64,000 bases of DNA. Source: Diplosphaera chodatii. Lineage: Eukaryota > Chlorophyta > Trebouxiophyceae > Prasiolales > Stichococcaceae. This document shows positions 1 through 12,924 of the stretch, one piece after another (position 1 is the stretch's first letter; each line of letters starts with the position of its first letter). Location of the stretch: contig JAALGY010000011.1 of NCBI GenBank assembly GCA_032358165.1, forward strand, positions 868,001-932,000. Reading direction: 5' to 3'. Position numbers and translations under genes: made by a program. The notes beneath the pieces are model-generated. The model had not been told where the DNA came from and ran no database searches. It saw only the letters and a program-made list of their open reading frames with translations.

Positions 1-3000
1 GCCTCTGACCCATCTGGTTCCAAGCTGTCCTTCTTGAGTGTCGTGCATCTTAGCCTTTATAAGCGTCAATATGGCTCCGATGTTGTCTTCTGTATGGCTG
101 CAGACGTGGGCCGACAAGGCACGCGAGGAGTGGAACGCCACCAACGAACGCGCTGCCAAGCTGCAGGCTGCAGAGGCGGCGCACGAGGCCGCCAAGACGC
201 GCGCCAAGGATGCGGTACATAAGGCCATCCATCGCAACACTGCTGTTCTTATTCACCACACTTTAAGCTGGTGCTGTGACGTCCGTTCTTGCCTACACCT
301 TCCAATTCATCCCTTGACTCCTTGTGTTGGGGCCTCAGCTGACCCAGCTCTGATGGTGGATGTGCAGGAAAAGGCCGCGCGTGATGCAAAGCACTTTGCT
401 CGTGACTCCCTGAAGCTGCTGGAAGACCCTCCGCCCGGGGTGCCTGACCTCGCATGCAGCTCCATATTCCTGCATGCAACACAGTGAAGGCATGCATCAG
501 GAACTGCATCTGCCAGGCATCGGGCACCGCCTACCGTCTCTCGTGATGCCATGCGAGCGCATGCTGTCAGATCTGCCGATGGCCTGCAGATGACGGTTGA
601 AGTGCGGCCAAACCCAGGGACGTCAAAGAACAGCCGCTTCACGGCCCAGTCGCTGTCGTTGGAGGAGCTGCTGCACTACACCGAGGATGACACGAAAGAG
701 TCCGTCTTCGAGGTGCGCACTTCACATGGTGTGCCATCAGGACGTCAGGCACTCGAGAGGTTGGTAGGCATATGCCAACGAAGTCGACAAGTCCCCTGGC
801 AATGTTGTGATTGGCGTGCTGGCCCTCTGCACAGGTGGCGCTGTTTGCGGAGCAGTTTAAGGAGATGCTGGAGACACGCTGCGGCCGCGGCCTGCTGCGC
901 TGCCTGTACATCCTCGAGAAGCAGGTTGTTTGACAGCACATCACGCAAATAGAAAGTGTCATGTGGTGTGTAGATAGACAAGCTCGTGCATCATCTCGAT
1001 CGGTGCTCTCGATGTGCGCTTGCTTGAGCCGCACGAGTGATGGTCCCCTCCTGGCAGGCAAAGGCAAAGAAAGAGGCAGACCGAAAGGCTCGAAAGGAGG
1101 CGGAGCAAAAGGAGCGGGAGGCCGCCAAGGTCAAGAAGGCTGCTGAGAAGGCTGCAGAGGAGAAGGCAGACCGCGATGCGGCGGGCGGTGATCAGCACGA
1201 AGCCACGCCAGTGGCTGGCGGTGCAGCTGCAGGTGCCGGCATCTCATGCAGGATGGGCACCACTGTAGCTATTACTTGCAGCACAGATGCCCGGCATGAG
1301 TTGACAACCATGACACAACATCATGCTACCTCTGCTGCTGCAGATGTATCGGGCAGACCTGACGGCGATGCTGCCCGACCGATGGATGAGGGAGCTCCTT
1401 CAAGGCCAGACGCTGCCAGCACGGGCACTGCTGTGGCTGATGCCCCAGTGGTACGTCTGCATGTCCTATGTGAGGCAGTGACCAGTTGCAACGTGGCTGA
1501 CTCCTGATCATATGCGTGACAGCAAGGTTTCCGCAAAGCTGCGTTGATCCTGGCGCTGTAGCAATCCCGACCAGCACTGGCGTGGGTCCCTCACAATGTT
1601 AGTGTTTTGAAGCAGGCCAACGGTATGGCAAGACCCAGCCAGAATGGAGAAGTGGCATCACCCAAGCGTGACATCAAGGTGATGAGCACATGCTGCGCGA
1701 TACCAGCCTAGGTATGAGGTTGCGGTATGAGGTTGCTCGAAGAGTTTTGGCGCAGACTCGAGCCTGATCTACATGATCGCAGGCCAAACAGCAGGCTGCC
1801 ACAGGGGATGCAGCCTCCAGGAAGCGCGCAGCTGGGGACAAGGCAGACGGCAAGGAGACTGCACCCAGCCCCTCCAAGCGTCTGAAGACAGGTGGACACG
1901 ACACGCGACACAAAGCCACAATGCGCATTGCTTGTTGTCGAGGAAGGTGCATCATGCAGGGTGCCGCCACCTGAAGTCCCTGCCTCAGGACCCAGCACCA
2001 TGGTCGGGGGGTGGCAGGCATACAATGGCTCTGCAAACTGCCACACTGTGTGCTGAAGATGGAGTGCCCTGCCTGCAGAGGATGCGGAAGAGTTGGATGG
2101 CAGCACCAAGGGTGGCAATACCAATGTGCAGCCAGCAATAGGCGCTGTTGCAGTGGGCAGGCCGGTCAAGACCGAGAAGGCCACTACTGCAGCGTCAGCT
2201 CAGCCAGAGACGCCTCAAACGCCAGGTGCCTTATCAAATGGGCACACAGCGATTCACTGTCACACTTGCAAACTCACCCTCATAGATCAGCCATCGTCGC
2301 TGATGGTGGACAGTTACTTTGCTACATTTGGTGATCCAATGCCGAGCTCGCAGTTGGTATGGAACAGGCAATGGCGACACGCTGGGCTTCGTGGCGCGCT
2401 TCTTCGACCGCAGCTGCACCGGCGTGCTGGAGGGCGATGACATCCAGGAGATCGCGTTCATGACCGCGCCGCCCATCTCCCGTGCGCAGCTGCTCGAAAT
2501 CAAGTTATTTTTGCAAGAAGGGTGTACGCGTCGAGCTGCGGAGGAGGCTTGGAACAGAGCAGCAGCTCCTGCGGCACGTAGCACCTGCATGTGCAGTGCA
2601 CACAAAGGCTGACATCTGGTCGAGATGAAGCTGCGTGCTTCGCTGTGAGGCCCAAGTCTGGTGTGGGATGGAGGCCAGGGATAGATGATACGCTTTCCAC
2701 GCTGATGCTACTGCCGTGTGGGTCCCTGCAGGCCGGCGCGTGCAGTCCTTGACGGACGCCATCACGAAGCGCGGCCGGCTGAGGTGTCCCACCCACGCCA
2801 CAGTGCACCTGCATACCTGCTGCAATGCAATGCAACATATGTGCAGGCCATGTGCACAGCGGCCGTGGGGCCGACCGACAAGATGGGGGCGGGAGACCAT
2901 GTGGATGAAGGGAGCTGGGCTTGCTACAATACCTCGAGCCTACTCAAACTTAGCAAGACTGTGTGTGAACCCTGAGCAACGACACCAGCTCTGCAAGCAG

Positions 3001-4024
3001 GCAGCGGCTCGCCCACTGGCCTGTGGCCATCCGCAGCGTGCGTGGTCATCCGTGTGCAGTGCTGACATTTTGCCATTGCCTGCTGCAGCTACAGCGACCA
3101 CCTGGCGATGCTCGTGCCGGGCGCCTCTGCCGCCGAGCGCGCTGCCGCCAGGCCCCCGACTGCTCCTGCGCACGCAGCCGGCGGTGGGGCGGCGCCAGCA
3201 GCGTTTGGGGCGGCGGCACATGGCGTCGAGGACCCCGCCACAGATGCCGCCGCAATGACTGATGTGGCGGAGCTGCAAAGGCAATGTGTAAGTCAAGTTG
3301 CCCTGATGTCTTAGTCAAGAGAGCTGCCATCCCAAGCTGCCACCTTGAGGCCATGCAGCGCCTCTAGTGACGTGTTTGCAGGTTTACATGTGTCACACAC
3401 TGCACCCTGCAGGCGCAGGCGCGGACAGCTGCCGCTCAAGCACAGGCCGACCAGACATCAGCAGACGCGCTGTCGACTTCGCTGCGGAAGAGCCTCTCCG
3501 AAGCTGAAGAGGTTGTTGCGCGTCTGCTTCATAATTTGAGCAAACTACCCGGCGTTGCACCAGGGTATCAACCTCTACACCGTCAGCGTTGCTGCACTTG
3601 CTTGGACCATGGTTGTGATTGCTGACAGAGCGTTGTCAAAGTGCTGACACCTGCCCAATTTTGGTCACCAGGCTCGTGACGAGGCAGCAAAGCAGGTGGC
3701 GACATTGAATGAGCAGCTGACAGAGGCAGCCAAGGCACGGGACTTGGACAAAACTCTCACGAAGCGGTGAGTCATCCCAGCGACCTAGCATTTGTGCTTT
3801 TGCCACTCGCGCTTGCAGCACTGTGCAAGCTGCTGCTGTATCCCACAGCAGTAGTCTGTAACTCCTAAGATATGGTGATGCCAAGGCTCATAGGACATCT
3901 CATGCTCGGCCGCAGGAGACTGGAGTCGCTCGGCAGGACAGAGGCAGCGCTGCAGACTGTTCTGCGGGAGGTAGCAGTGCTGAAAGCAGTGGAACGCGGA
4001 GAAGGTGCTGATGAGGCCAGATGA
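1..4024 (+). CDS. CCAR1/DBC1-family protein, 3' part (5' end outside window)
   Basis: Multi-exon gene already open at the left edge. An early exon (about 94-210) is helical and Ala/Lys-rich. An exon near 590-710 encodes SLEELLHYTEDDTKES, and the next, near 835-925, LFAEQFKEMLETRCGRG. Together these match the conserved block of CCAR1/CCAR2 (DBC1), nuclear regulators of transcription, splicing and apoptosis in animals, with relatives in plants. Near 1050-1190 there is a long Lys/Glu/Ala charged helix. At about 2370-2510 an EF-hand-like segment (FVARFFDRSCTGVLEGDDIQ) corresponds to the inactive EF-hand of CCAR. Exons at 2730-2785 and 3090-3290 join in phase (RLSYSDHLAM). The C-terminal exons (3411-3520, 3672-3766, 3916-4024) are coiled coil and end in TGA. 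The family is assigned from remembered similarity; function in an alga is inference. Small exons may be missing from this reading. Confidence 0.75.
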
Positions 4025-5281
4025 CTGGGGTCACATCAGCTGCTGCCAGCTAGCTGCATCGACTGATCACCGCTGCCAGCGGCGCTGGGGCCGCCCTTGC
4101 ATGCAGCAGGTGTCATGGTGTACGTTGCCATTGGCATGGTTAGTTGCGTGTGGTCGTTGTCGTACATGCAGTGGTTTTGTTCTGCCAATCTGCCATGTGT
4201 GCGCAAGGGTTTGTAGAAAGTCCAGTGCTCTCACCGATACGCCAACCCTGCTGGCCCCTTGCGTCAGAGAATATGGTGAACAGAGTGAAACACGCGTTAC
4301 GGTTCCAGCCAGTCGATTTTGCATGAAACATCGACCTGCTAGCATGCACCAGCGCAGCATCCCCCAGGTAGGAGACCGGCAACAGCACGGCCTGAAGTGA
4401 ACGAAGTCTCATATGCTATACTGAGGTCGTTCGAGAGTGTTTGAAGTTCGTGTGCGTTGTAACACAGCTCACGTCACATGGTGCACATTGGTCAACTGCT
4501 GCCGCAAGTCAACGCCGTGCTGCACGTGTGACCGCGTGCGCGCATTTCGCTTGCACTGCACCATCACACACAGTCATCAAGTTCTTTGATGTCAGGTTCA
4601 AAGATTGCATGCGTTTGGAAGCGCAGCCAAGTCATCGGCATAATCAGTGGTCGCGCAAGCTGTGCGGTCAGTCAGCCGCACGCGTTCCGCCTCTTCGTAG
4701 CAGCGTCATCACTGTGTTGACCTGTTTTGTCAGTGATTTCAGGAGGTTAGACATCCCTTGCGCACCGTTTGGTGAGGTCCGCTCGGGCAGCGGCCACCTG
4801 GATCCGAGAGTTGCTGCAGGAGAAGCACGTTGTGCAAGTGTTTTCTGAGGCAGATTAAAGCGCTGCAAATGGCTGAATAGCCATCCGCAAATCTAAGAGT
4901 GTGAAGGGTGACAAGCACTGACGGTTTTATCACCACAAGCGCGCGTGCACCACCCGCTGCATATCAGGATGGCCATGACGAACGACGCTCGCAGGCGGCT
5001 GCCAGGCCCGACATACAGCTTGCTGAACACAGACATGCGGTCCAACCGGTGTTCAAACCGTAGCTATCGGCTGACGGGGTATGACAGCGTCGCCCTGGAC
5101 AATGCTTATAGGTGCGCATATGCAACAAAGTGGGCCAGTGTGCACCTCATGTGCACATTTGCAGTCCCATCTAATGTGGCTTGCACTCTGTGTAAGGTCA
5201 AACTCTTCATGATGCAGTTCATCAAGTGCATCCGTTGCCGGACTGCCTGCGGAGCCACTGTTCCTTTGGCCGAACAAGGGC
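4025..5281. other. Intergenic region, possible 5' exon of the protease gene
   Basis: No convincing exon chain is visible. An open stretch starting at ATG 4969 (MAMTNDARRRLPGPTYSLLN) runs to a possible donor near 5111 and could be an upstream exon of the ubiquitin protease gene that follows. I could not fix a matching acceptor and phase, so the gene is started at 5282. The rest should hold the 3' UTR of the CCAR-like gene and the promoter of the next gene. Confidence 0.3.
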
Positions 5282-8135
5282 ATGGCAACATGCAGCCAAC
5301 CATCCGGCCGCACGTCAGCAGACTCTTGGTCAGTTGACCCCTGCGAACCGTCGTCCAAGCACCTGCAGCAGGACGGCATCACAAGCCGGGCTAGCTCCAG
5401 CAGCAAGCTGGTGTCACCATGGCGGCAAACCACCAGCAAGGGTGTCAGCCGGCAGGTGGCCGGACTGCAGCAGATGCAGAAACCGCTCACGGGGGAGAGC
5501 GCCCCACCCAGCAACCACGGCGGCGGCGGTTTGCAAAAGCGTGGGACCAACTTGACTGCCACCAGTGCACACTCGAGTCACACCTCGGCCTCTGTCGAGA
5601 AACTGGCCGGCCCACCTGCAGCGGGCATCCCCCACACCCAGTTGGTGGTCAGCTCCAATCGAAGCAGCCCGCAAAGGAGCCGCCAGTCGAGGAGTAGAGG
5701 TAGTGAAGGCGCCGGCGAAAGCCGCAGGGGCAGCAGCAGCATGTTCCAGGGCTCTGCATTTGGCCTGGGGCTGTGCAGCGGCGCCGCAGCATGGGATGCG
5801 GTGCAGGTGCCGGCACTGCTGCCAAGCCTCAGCAGCTGCCGCCGCACATCAGACGCCTTGGAGCTTGCGGCTGTCGCCATCCGGAAAGGGGCAGAACCCT
5901 CCAGCAGCTCCGACCGGCATGTCTCCGCTGCAGCGGCGCACCTGGAGGCTGGGACACGGGCACAGGCGCTGCTCAGGCGCAGCCTCTCGACAGCTTCATC
6001 GGCCCCGCCACTTGCACAGCAGGCCTTGCCCAGTGAACAGGCAAGGCCAGGTCAGCCTCCGGTGCTGGTGCTCAGCTGAGGGCTTGCATCTCCTTGTGGT
6101 TGGCCACAAAGCTCGAGGACGGAACCATGGTTCACAGTGTTCACAGGTCAGATCTGGTAGTAGATGATTGAGCACTCACCACCCATCTCCCTACTATGCA
6201 GGCTGTTGTGGGATTGCACAACCTGGGCAACACCTGCTTTGCCAACAGCATCCTGCAGTGCCTCCTGTGCCTGCCCTGCTTCATCGGCTGCTTTCTGCCT
6301 GGGGGCACTCCGGGCGCGGCTGCTGCAGCAGCGGCAGACGGTAGCGACCGCACCTCGCTAGCTGCAGCATGTGCTGAACTTGTGCAGGATGCTATGCACA
6401 GCAGGAAGGCTGCCGTCCTTTCGCCGGAGCGGTGCGTTTGCTACTCCTGCGGAGTGGCAATGCAACCGCATCAACATATGAGAGTTGCAGGACACATCGC
6501 AGTCATACCGTGCTGCCATCGGCAACGTGCTTTGGTTTGTAAGTACATCCTTAAAACCAAAGAGGCTGCTCTCCCATCAGGGTACTGCGCGCCATGGAGG
6601 CGCTGCATGATGAGAAGTGGGGCGACGGCACGCAGCAGGACGCCCAGGAGTTCCTGCACGGGGTGCTGGATCAGCTGCAGGTGACAAGCACTCGTTGTGT
6701 CTCCCTGGTTTGTTTTATTACACACAGTGTACACAGATAAGGATGTGCATGATGAAAACGAGTGGGGACCCCACGACGCGACCCGCATGAATTTCTCAGG
6801 CTGCGCAAGCACCTCCTACTTGTCAATCTGAGCAGGGTGAGCTTGGTCGCATCGGCGGCAGCGCAGCTGGTCGTTCTGGCGCACAGCTGCAGCGGCAGCC
6901 ATCTGTCAGCAGCCTCGCCGTTGTTCAGCAGGCCGCCGCCGCCTGGGCGACTGCCCGGCAGCAGCGAGCCTCCTGCATCACAGACATCTTCGGGTGTGCT
7001 GGCTACCCGCCCTGCAGCGCTGCAGCAAGCAGGACAGCGCAGCAGCAAGGAACTGCTTGCTGCAGCATGACCTGCATCGGCACAACCTGTGTGCCAGGCT
7101 TGTGATCGGTCTGGTGTCGGATGTTACTTTGCAGGGGCCAGCTGCAGTCGGCAGTGCAGTGCGGCGGCTGTGGTGCTATGTCGTACTGCTTCGAGGACTT
7201 TCTGGACCTGTCGCTGCCTATCCGGCCAGGGCGCATGACCTCCATCCAGGTGCAAAGCGCGCAATCTCATGCTGTGTCGATACCTTGGACGTTTGTCCAA
7301 GATTCCATCTTGGTGTCATGCGACAAGTGCTTGACGGGTGACTGTACTGCACAGGATTGCCTCAAGGCCTTCACAGAGCAGGAGGCCCTGGATGAGGATG
7401 CAGGCTTCAGGTGTGGCGCCTGCAAATGTGTGCGGCCAGCAACCAAGCAGCTGACTGTGCGGCGCTGTCCGCCAGTCCTGGTGCTGACGCTGAAGCGCTT
7501 CACAGTAAGTCGTTCATCCATTGCCGACCACCAGTCCACCGAGTCCAACCATGCAGCAGAGAGCTTCCTTCCCACCATATTGCTGAGCTTGACGCACGCA
7601 GCTGCGCTGCTGCTTGATCTTCTGGGCATGCTGGCTGCAGACCGGTGCACAGCCAGCATGGAGCCCTGCAGCTGTCAGCAAGAACACCGCACGCATCAGC
7701 CTGCAGGTCGAGGGCTTCGACATGAGGCCCTACTGCAGCGACGTCACCGAACACAGCCCTAGTGTCAGCGAGCACATTTGTGCTAGCCAATGCGCCGACA
7801 ACACTGCTGATGACACTCAGGACACCACTAATGCTGCACACAGACAGCGCCGCATTGCAGCACTGCGCAGCAGGGGCGCCGGTGCAGTTGTCTCCCTAGG
7901 CAGCAGCACTCAGAAGGCTTCGATAATCGAGGCGTCACCAACCCCGCCAGTGGCTTACGCCCTAACTGCCATCATCAACCACACTGGCAGCTTGGACGGG
8001 GGCCACTACACTGCACAGTGTCGTCACCCCACAAGTGGCTTATGGCACGATTTCGATGATGCAACAGTGTGTGACATTGCTCCCACTGCACAATTTGCCT
8101 CTGCTTATGTTTTGTTCTACACGCGGCAGGTGTGA
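5282..8135 (+). CDS. Ubiquitin-specific protease (USP/UBP, peptidase C19)
   Basis: Deubiquitinase of the cysteine-protease USP family. The first long exon (from ATG 5282) is Ser/Ala/Gly-rich and probably disordered. The Cys box GLHNLGNTCFANS follows an intron at about 6202-6434. The next exon (6581-6679) carries QQDAQEFLHGVLDQLQ, the second conserved box. The exon ending near 6990 (CITDIF) joins in phase to GGQLQSAVQCGGCG near 7136, a zinc-ribbon half-site. The partner cysteines lie in FRCGACKC at 7350-7503, which ends LTLKRFT. The final exon holds the His box NHTGSLDGGHYTAQCR and the WHDFDD segment near 7980-8060, so catalytic Cys and His and the ribbon cysteines are all present. The stop is TGA at 8135. 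The start is uncertain because an exon from 4969 is possible. The subfamily and the target proteins cannot be told from the sequence. Confidence 0.88.
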
Positions 8136-8563
8136 TGCATGTATCTGCCAGCAACGAGTGTTGTTCGAAGTCCGTTCGGTGAGGGGCAAGCACAGTTGAA
8201 AACTTTGGTGGTGGCTGGTGACAAGCATCGTCTGCTATGGCTGTGATGAATCTGAGCAACTCAGCAAGCAAGGTAGATGCAGGTCTCCAGAATAGAACCA
8301 ATCCTTTGAGATCACCTAGGCTGCAAGCCTCAGTCGATACTCGAGCCCCTGCAAGAACTTGCAGAAGCTGTGCAATTCCTACGCATCTGCAAGCTGCTGA
8401 CACAACCGTGCAGATTCACCCCAGGTAACCCCCTCAGTATTGACATCAGACGAAGATGTCCTAACATGGTAACGTTTATGCAGGTACCACTCAGTGGTAA
8501 GCGTTTAGCACCGCCCATGCAAACCAGAAACCCCAGAGCATCGCTTGGTGGCAAGGTTGCCGC
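8136..8563. other. Convergent 3' spacer
   Basis: Spacer between two genes that point at each other, the protease on + and the Gln-rich protein on -. It should hold both 3' UTRs. No exon, RNA gene or repeat was seen in it. Confidence 0.5.
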
Positions 8564-9849
8564 CTACTGCGAGGCCGGCTGCTGCCCCTCGCCACCCTTT
8601 TTGCCGCCCTTCCGCCCCTTTCGCGGCGCGCGCTGGGGCAGGCCGCCCGCGTCATCCCCCTTGGCCGCCTCGTCCTTCTGCCCCTCGGCAGCCCTCGGGC
8701 TGCTGCGCTGCTGCTGGCCGCCAGACTGGCTGCTGCCCGGCGGCTTGCCATCGTGCTTGGGTGGCGGCTGCGCCTTGCCACCATCAGCACGTGCTGCCGC
8801 TGGCTGCTTGCTGCTGTCAGCCCGTGCTGCCGCCGGCTGTTTGCCGCTGTCAGCGCGGACCGCCTGCTGCTTTACCCCATCAGGTCGCACAGTCTGCTGC
8901 TTGCTGGCGCCGCTGCCATTCTGCGAGGGTAGTGGGCCAGGACGGCACAGGGTCAGCAGACTTCTGCGAGGGCATTGGCTGTCGCTATCTAGGTGTGTGA
9001 AGCGATGCATTGTGGCAGCTGTCAGCGGTCACACTACATGTTGTCGTCTGCATGCGTAGCCACTGGCAGCTCAGCCGGCAGGTCAGCCAGAAGCCCGCAT
9101 CGCTAACTGCTTTACAGATGACAGCTTCGCAGCGGACATCAGCAGCTCGCGGAGGTCTACCTGGGTGGCTGCGGAGGTGGCAGCGGAGCCATTCGTGCGC
9201 TGCTGCTGCTGCTGCTGCCTGTTCCCGGCGCTCTGCTGCGGGATCTGCTGCGCCTGCGGCGGCGGCGGCTGCTGGGAGCGCTGCATGTGCTTTCCCTGCT
9301 GCTGCTGCTGCTGCTGAGGCGCAGACTGCTGAGCGGGACCGCTGCCGCTGGCCTCTTGCAGGCGGCCGGGCGGCACGGGCGGCGCGCCGCCGACGCTCTG
9401 CTGACGCTGCTGGCTGCCCTGCTGCTGCTGGTGTGGCGGCGCGTTGCCTGAGCTCTGGCGCCGCGGTCCGACCGGAGCCGGCGGAGTGACCACCACCATC
9501 TGTGGCGCCTGGGGGGCACAAGACAGCAGAGCTCGGAGCATGCGGGCAGCGAGGGAACCTCGGTCACTGACATCGTCTCAGATGCGGTGCAGTCGAGGCT
9601 GTGTTTCTGCTGAATGCTAGACTCAACATGACGCGGGTAACACCTTTGCAGCAGGTCCGCTCCCCTGGCTGGACCCCTGCTGCGGTCGGGGGTTGGCGCC
9701 GGGGGCAGGCGGCGGCGTCGCGCGCTGCCCGCCAGGCGACGGGCCCCGCTGCTGCGCGTGTTGCTGCTGCGCCGGCTGCTGCTGAGCAGGCTGCTGCGGG
9801 GCGGCGGCGGGGCGAGCAGCCTGCTGGGCGGGCTGTGCAGACGGGCCCC

Positions 9850-9880
<31 letters not shown>

Positions 9881-12800
9881 CGGAGGCGGCGGCCCCTGCT
9901 GCTGCTGCTGCTGGGGCGGGGCCCCCGGCGGCGGCCTGGGCGGCGGCACCCCGGGCTTCTGGCTGGGCTGCGGGGCGGTGCCCACCGGCTGGTAGGGCGC
10001 CGGGCGGGTGACAGCCGCAGCGGCATTGTTGGCGCCCGGCCGCGGCACGGGCGCGTCCTGCGAGTTGGGGCCCTGCTGCTGGCGGCCTGCAGGCGAAGTG
10101 CTGATTCCTTTGGCAGCTGTCCACAGAAGCCGTCGGGCACGTTATGACTCCATGGGTGAGTGTAAGTGCCGAGCAGTGAGGTGCATGCAGCTAAAATCTC
10201 AGCACTGGTGTCACCAGCCAGGGCCTCACCCAGTGCCGGCTGGGTGGCAGCCCGCTGCGGCTGCGCCCTGACGTAGAAAGCGCCGTCCGCCCGCTGCGCA
10301 AACACCTCCTGGTGCATCTGCATGAAGTGCTCGATGGAGCCAAATCGCTGTGCGTAGAACTCGCGCCAGGGGTGATGCAGCACCGCCTGCAGTGGATAGC
10401 AGTTGGCTCACTTGAATAAGTATGGACCCCATATGGACGATGTATATCCTGACATTGGAGAGCCAGTGCTTCAGGCGTGCTGGCAGGCCCAGATGGCGAC
10501 GAGTTCAGCAACTAGGCCTTGACGCAATACGCCAAGCCGCCTAGTTGCAGGCACGGCTGTGCGCACCCGCAGAGGCTCGTGCAGCGCGCCCAGGGGGACG
10601 GCCTTGGCGGGTTCCCGCGGAAAGGCTTGCAGGAACGCCCCAATCAGCTCCTCCGCAGTCTGCAAGCGCGCAGCACAGAAGGACATGCGAACTACAATGA
10701 AGGATGTGAGGCAGCAATGAGCCACATTCACCGCCACAGGACAGAGGCTACATTGCAGCTTGCTAAGCTTGTGCCTGCTCTGCCTGCAGCTGGGCGAGCT
10801 CTGCAGCAGGTTAGGTTGATGAACTTGTACCTGCAGCGGCGGCAGCATGCGGCCAGCGGCGTCCAGTGGCGGCTGCTGCACAGCATTGGGCGCTGAGGCG
10901 CCATTTGCAAGGCGCGGGAACAGCTGCTGCGAGACCAGCTGCTGCAGCGGCACACCCACAGGCTGCTGCAGGGCGGGCTGCCCCTGCACCGGCAGCGGCA
11001 GCTGCTTCTGCATGTTGGGCTGCGGCTGCAGCTGCATCTGCATCTGCATCTGCGGTTGCTGGCCCTGGGGCTGCTGCTGTGATGGCTGCGCCTGCGGCTG
11101 TGCCTGCGGTGGCGGCTGCTGCTGGTTGTGGGGCAATGCTGGTTGGTGCTGGGAGGTGCTGCGCACTGCACTGCCTCCTGCAACCTGCCACATGCAACCA
11201 GACAGGAGTGACAGGTCTGTCCCAAGTACATGCAGAGCAGCAACAGGCAGGCGGGACACGCTGTTGGCGTTGCTGACCTGGCGGCGCAGGTGCTCAATCT
11301 CGGAGCGAGCGTTGGTGAGGTCCGCACGCAGCGCCGTCGCTGTGTTGCGCAGGCCATACAGCTCGCCATCCCGCGTGTTGCCATACACCTGAAGTGCACA
11401 ACAGACGGTTGCCGGGAGACGCCCAACACGGTCATGCCTACAGCTGCCTGCAGCAAGTGCCCCGCATCACCATGTTGTGGATTGTCGCACCTGCCACTCC
11501 TGCAGCGCCTGCATGATCTCCGCTTCCTGTGCCTTGCTGTCAGCACGCCTGCACACCAATGACGATTCGAGTGCGGTGATGCATGACAAGGTCATGAAAG
11601 CACCTTGATGTTATGGTATGCATTGTGTTCATGTGCGTTAAAGTTACATGCACTCGGTTCCAGGTGGCACATGAGCAGGGCGCACTCTTTCTCGAGGGCC
11701 AGCGCCTGCTCGCGCAGCCGCGAAATCTGCTCGTCGCGCTGCGCCAGCTGTACTGCGTCGCTCTGCGTGCGCTGCTGCGCCTGCTGCAGGGCAGCATCCC
11801 GCTTGCGCAGCTCGGCCTGGGCGTCCTGCAGCTCTTTGTTCCTGGACGGAATTTAACAACGTGAGTCGGCAAGATCATCAGGGAGACGTGAAGCGGCGCA
11901 GGGTGCGTGTGTACAGCTGCGACGCCACGCCTTGCACGATCATCTACAACACATTGGACGCAAGCGCACACCTGCGCTGGCTCTGCTCATCTGCCTCCCA
12001 CAGCCGCCTGGTCTGAATGGTCAGCTGCTCATTCTTGCCATTGAGATCTGCCTGCAGCTTCTGCAGCTGCTCCTGCTGCGCCTGCGGTTCACAGGAGTGG
12101 TGCTCTGTCGTTGACCGTCCATGCACTGATATCCAACTAGAGAGGCGGCCCCTGCAGCAGAAAGCGCTACGCGCCTGCATCTCATTTGCCGTCTGGTCTA
12201 TGTGAGCCTGCAGCTGCTGGTCCTTGGCCCGAGATGCTTGTTGCTCCTGCTGCAACTGAGCCCTGAGCTCGTCCACCTGCGATCGCTCCTTGAGCACCTC
12301 GTCGATGCTCTGCACTTCCTGCATATCAAGCGCAAGCAACCATCATGTGTGCATGGAACATGGGCAGAAAGGGCTGCATGCCAGCAACCCGACTGGAGCA
12401 GCGAACCAGACGCAGGAGTTCGATGCCATGCACACCTTGCATGTGATTCTTAGTACACAGCAAAGCTTGGAATCGCAATATTCAAAGAGCCACTTGAAGC
12501 AAGCCGCCATCACCCAGCGGATGTGCGGATGACACCGACGATCCAGATATGCCCAACTTGCGTGCAGAGACCAGTTGCTCACCGCCTGGATCTTGGCACA
12601 CTCGCTGGCGAGCGCCTGCTTGCGCCTTTCCAGTTCTGGGCTGGCCATCTCCCCTAGGGACGGCAGAGGCCTGGCAGGTGCATAGCCATTGGCATGTATT
12701 GCGGCAATCTGACCGCTTGAATTGCGGTTGTGGCCGCCATTGGCCGTTGCCTGGGGGAGCTGGCCCTGGGTGCCATCCAGGTGCTGCTGGTGTGGCCACG

Positions 12801-12924
12801 GCGGGTTGCCATCCTTAGCAAGGCTGCGGGCCTTCTGGCTGCCGCGGCCGCCCATCGATTTGCCCCGCTGCTGCTGGCCGGGGGGCCCGTTGGCCATCGG
12901 AGGCTGGGCCTGTGTGCCTTCCAT
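8564..12924 (-). CDS. Coiled-coil, Gln/Pro-rich protein with winged-helix-like module
   Basis: Read on the minus strand from ATG 12924 (MEGTQAQPPMANGPPG). A Gly/Gln/Asn-rich N-terminus leads to exons of heptad-rich coiled coil: ERSQVDELRAQLQQEQQASR near 12250, ELQDAQAELRKRDAALQQAQ near 11800 and RNTATALRADLTNARSEIEH near 11330. A Gln-rich exon follows at 11190-10810. Two exons (about 10660-10530 and 10388-10215) encode a compact domain, TAEELIGAFLQAFPREP then HPWREFYAQRFGSIEHFMQM...DGAFYVR. This looks like a LOTUS/OST-HTH-type winged helix seen at the C-terminus of plant coiled-coil proteins labelled RNase P p38-related; that link is from memory and tentative. The tail is Pro/Gln-rich with a ten-Gln run, then degenerate repeats of KQPAAARAD and a basic Gly/Lys end before the stop at 8564. 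It may be an RNA-associated or condensate-forming protein (inference). Confidence 0.65.
9851..9880 (-). repeat. CTG/CAG trinucleotide tract (Gln x10)
   Basis: Thirty bases of CTG repeat with one TTG interruption encode ten glutamines on the minus strand, inside the Pro/Gln-rich tail of the coiled-coil protein. A second, shorter CTG run follows near 9896-9912. Confidence 0.85.

Noticed and set aside
9157..10383. Long minus-strand frame of 408 codons rich in Arg and Ser
   Set aside because: Only its first part (about 10215-10383) is real exon. The rest reads the CAG/CTG-rich coding exons in a shifted frame, giving Arg/Ser runs, while another frame gives the expected Pro/Gln-rich protein with proper splice sites.
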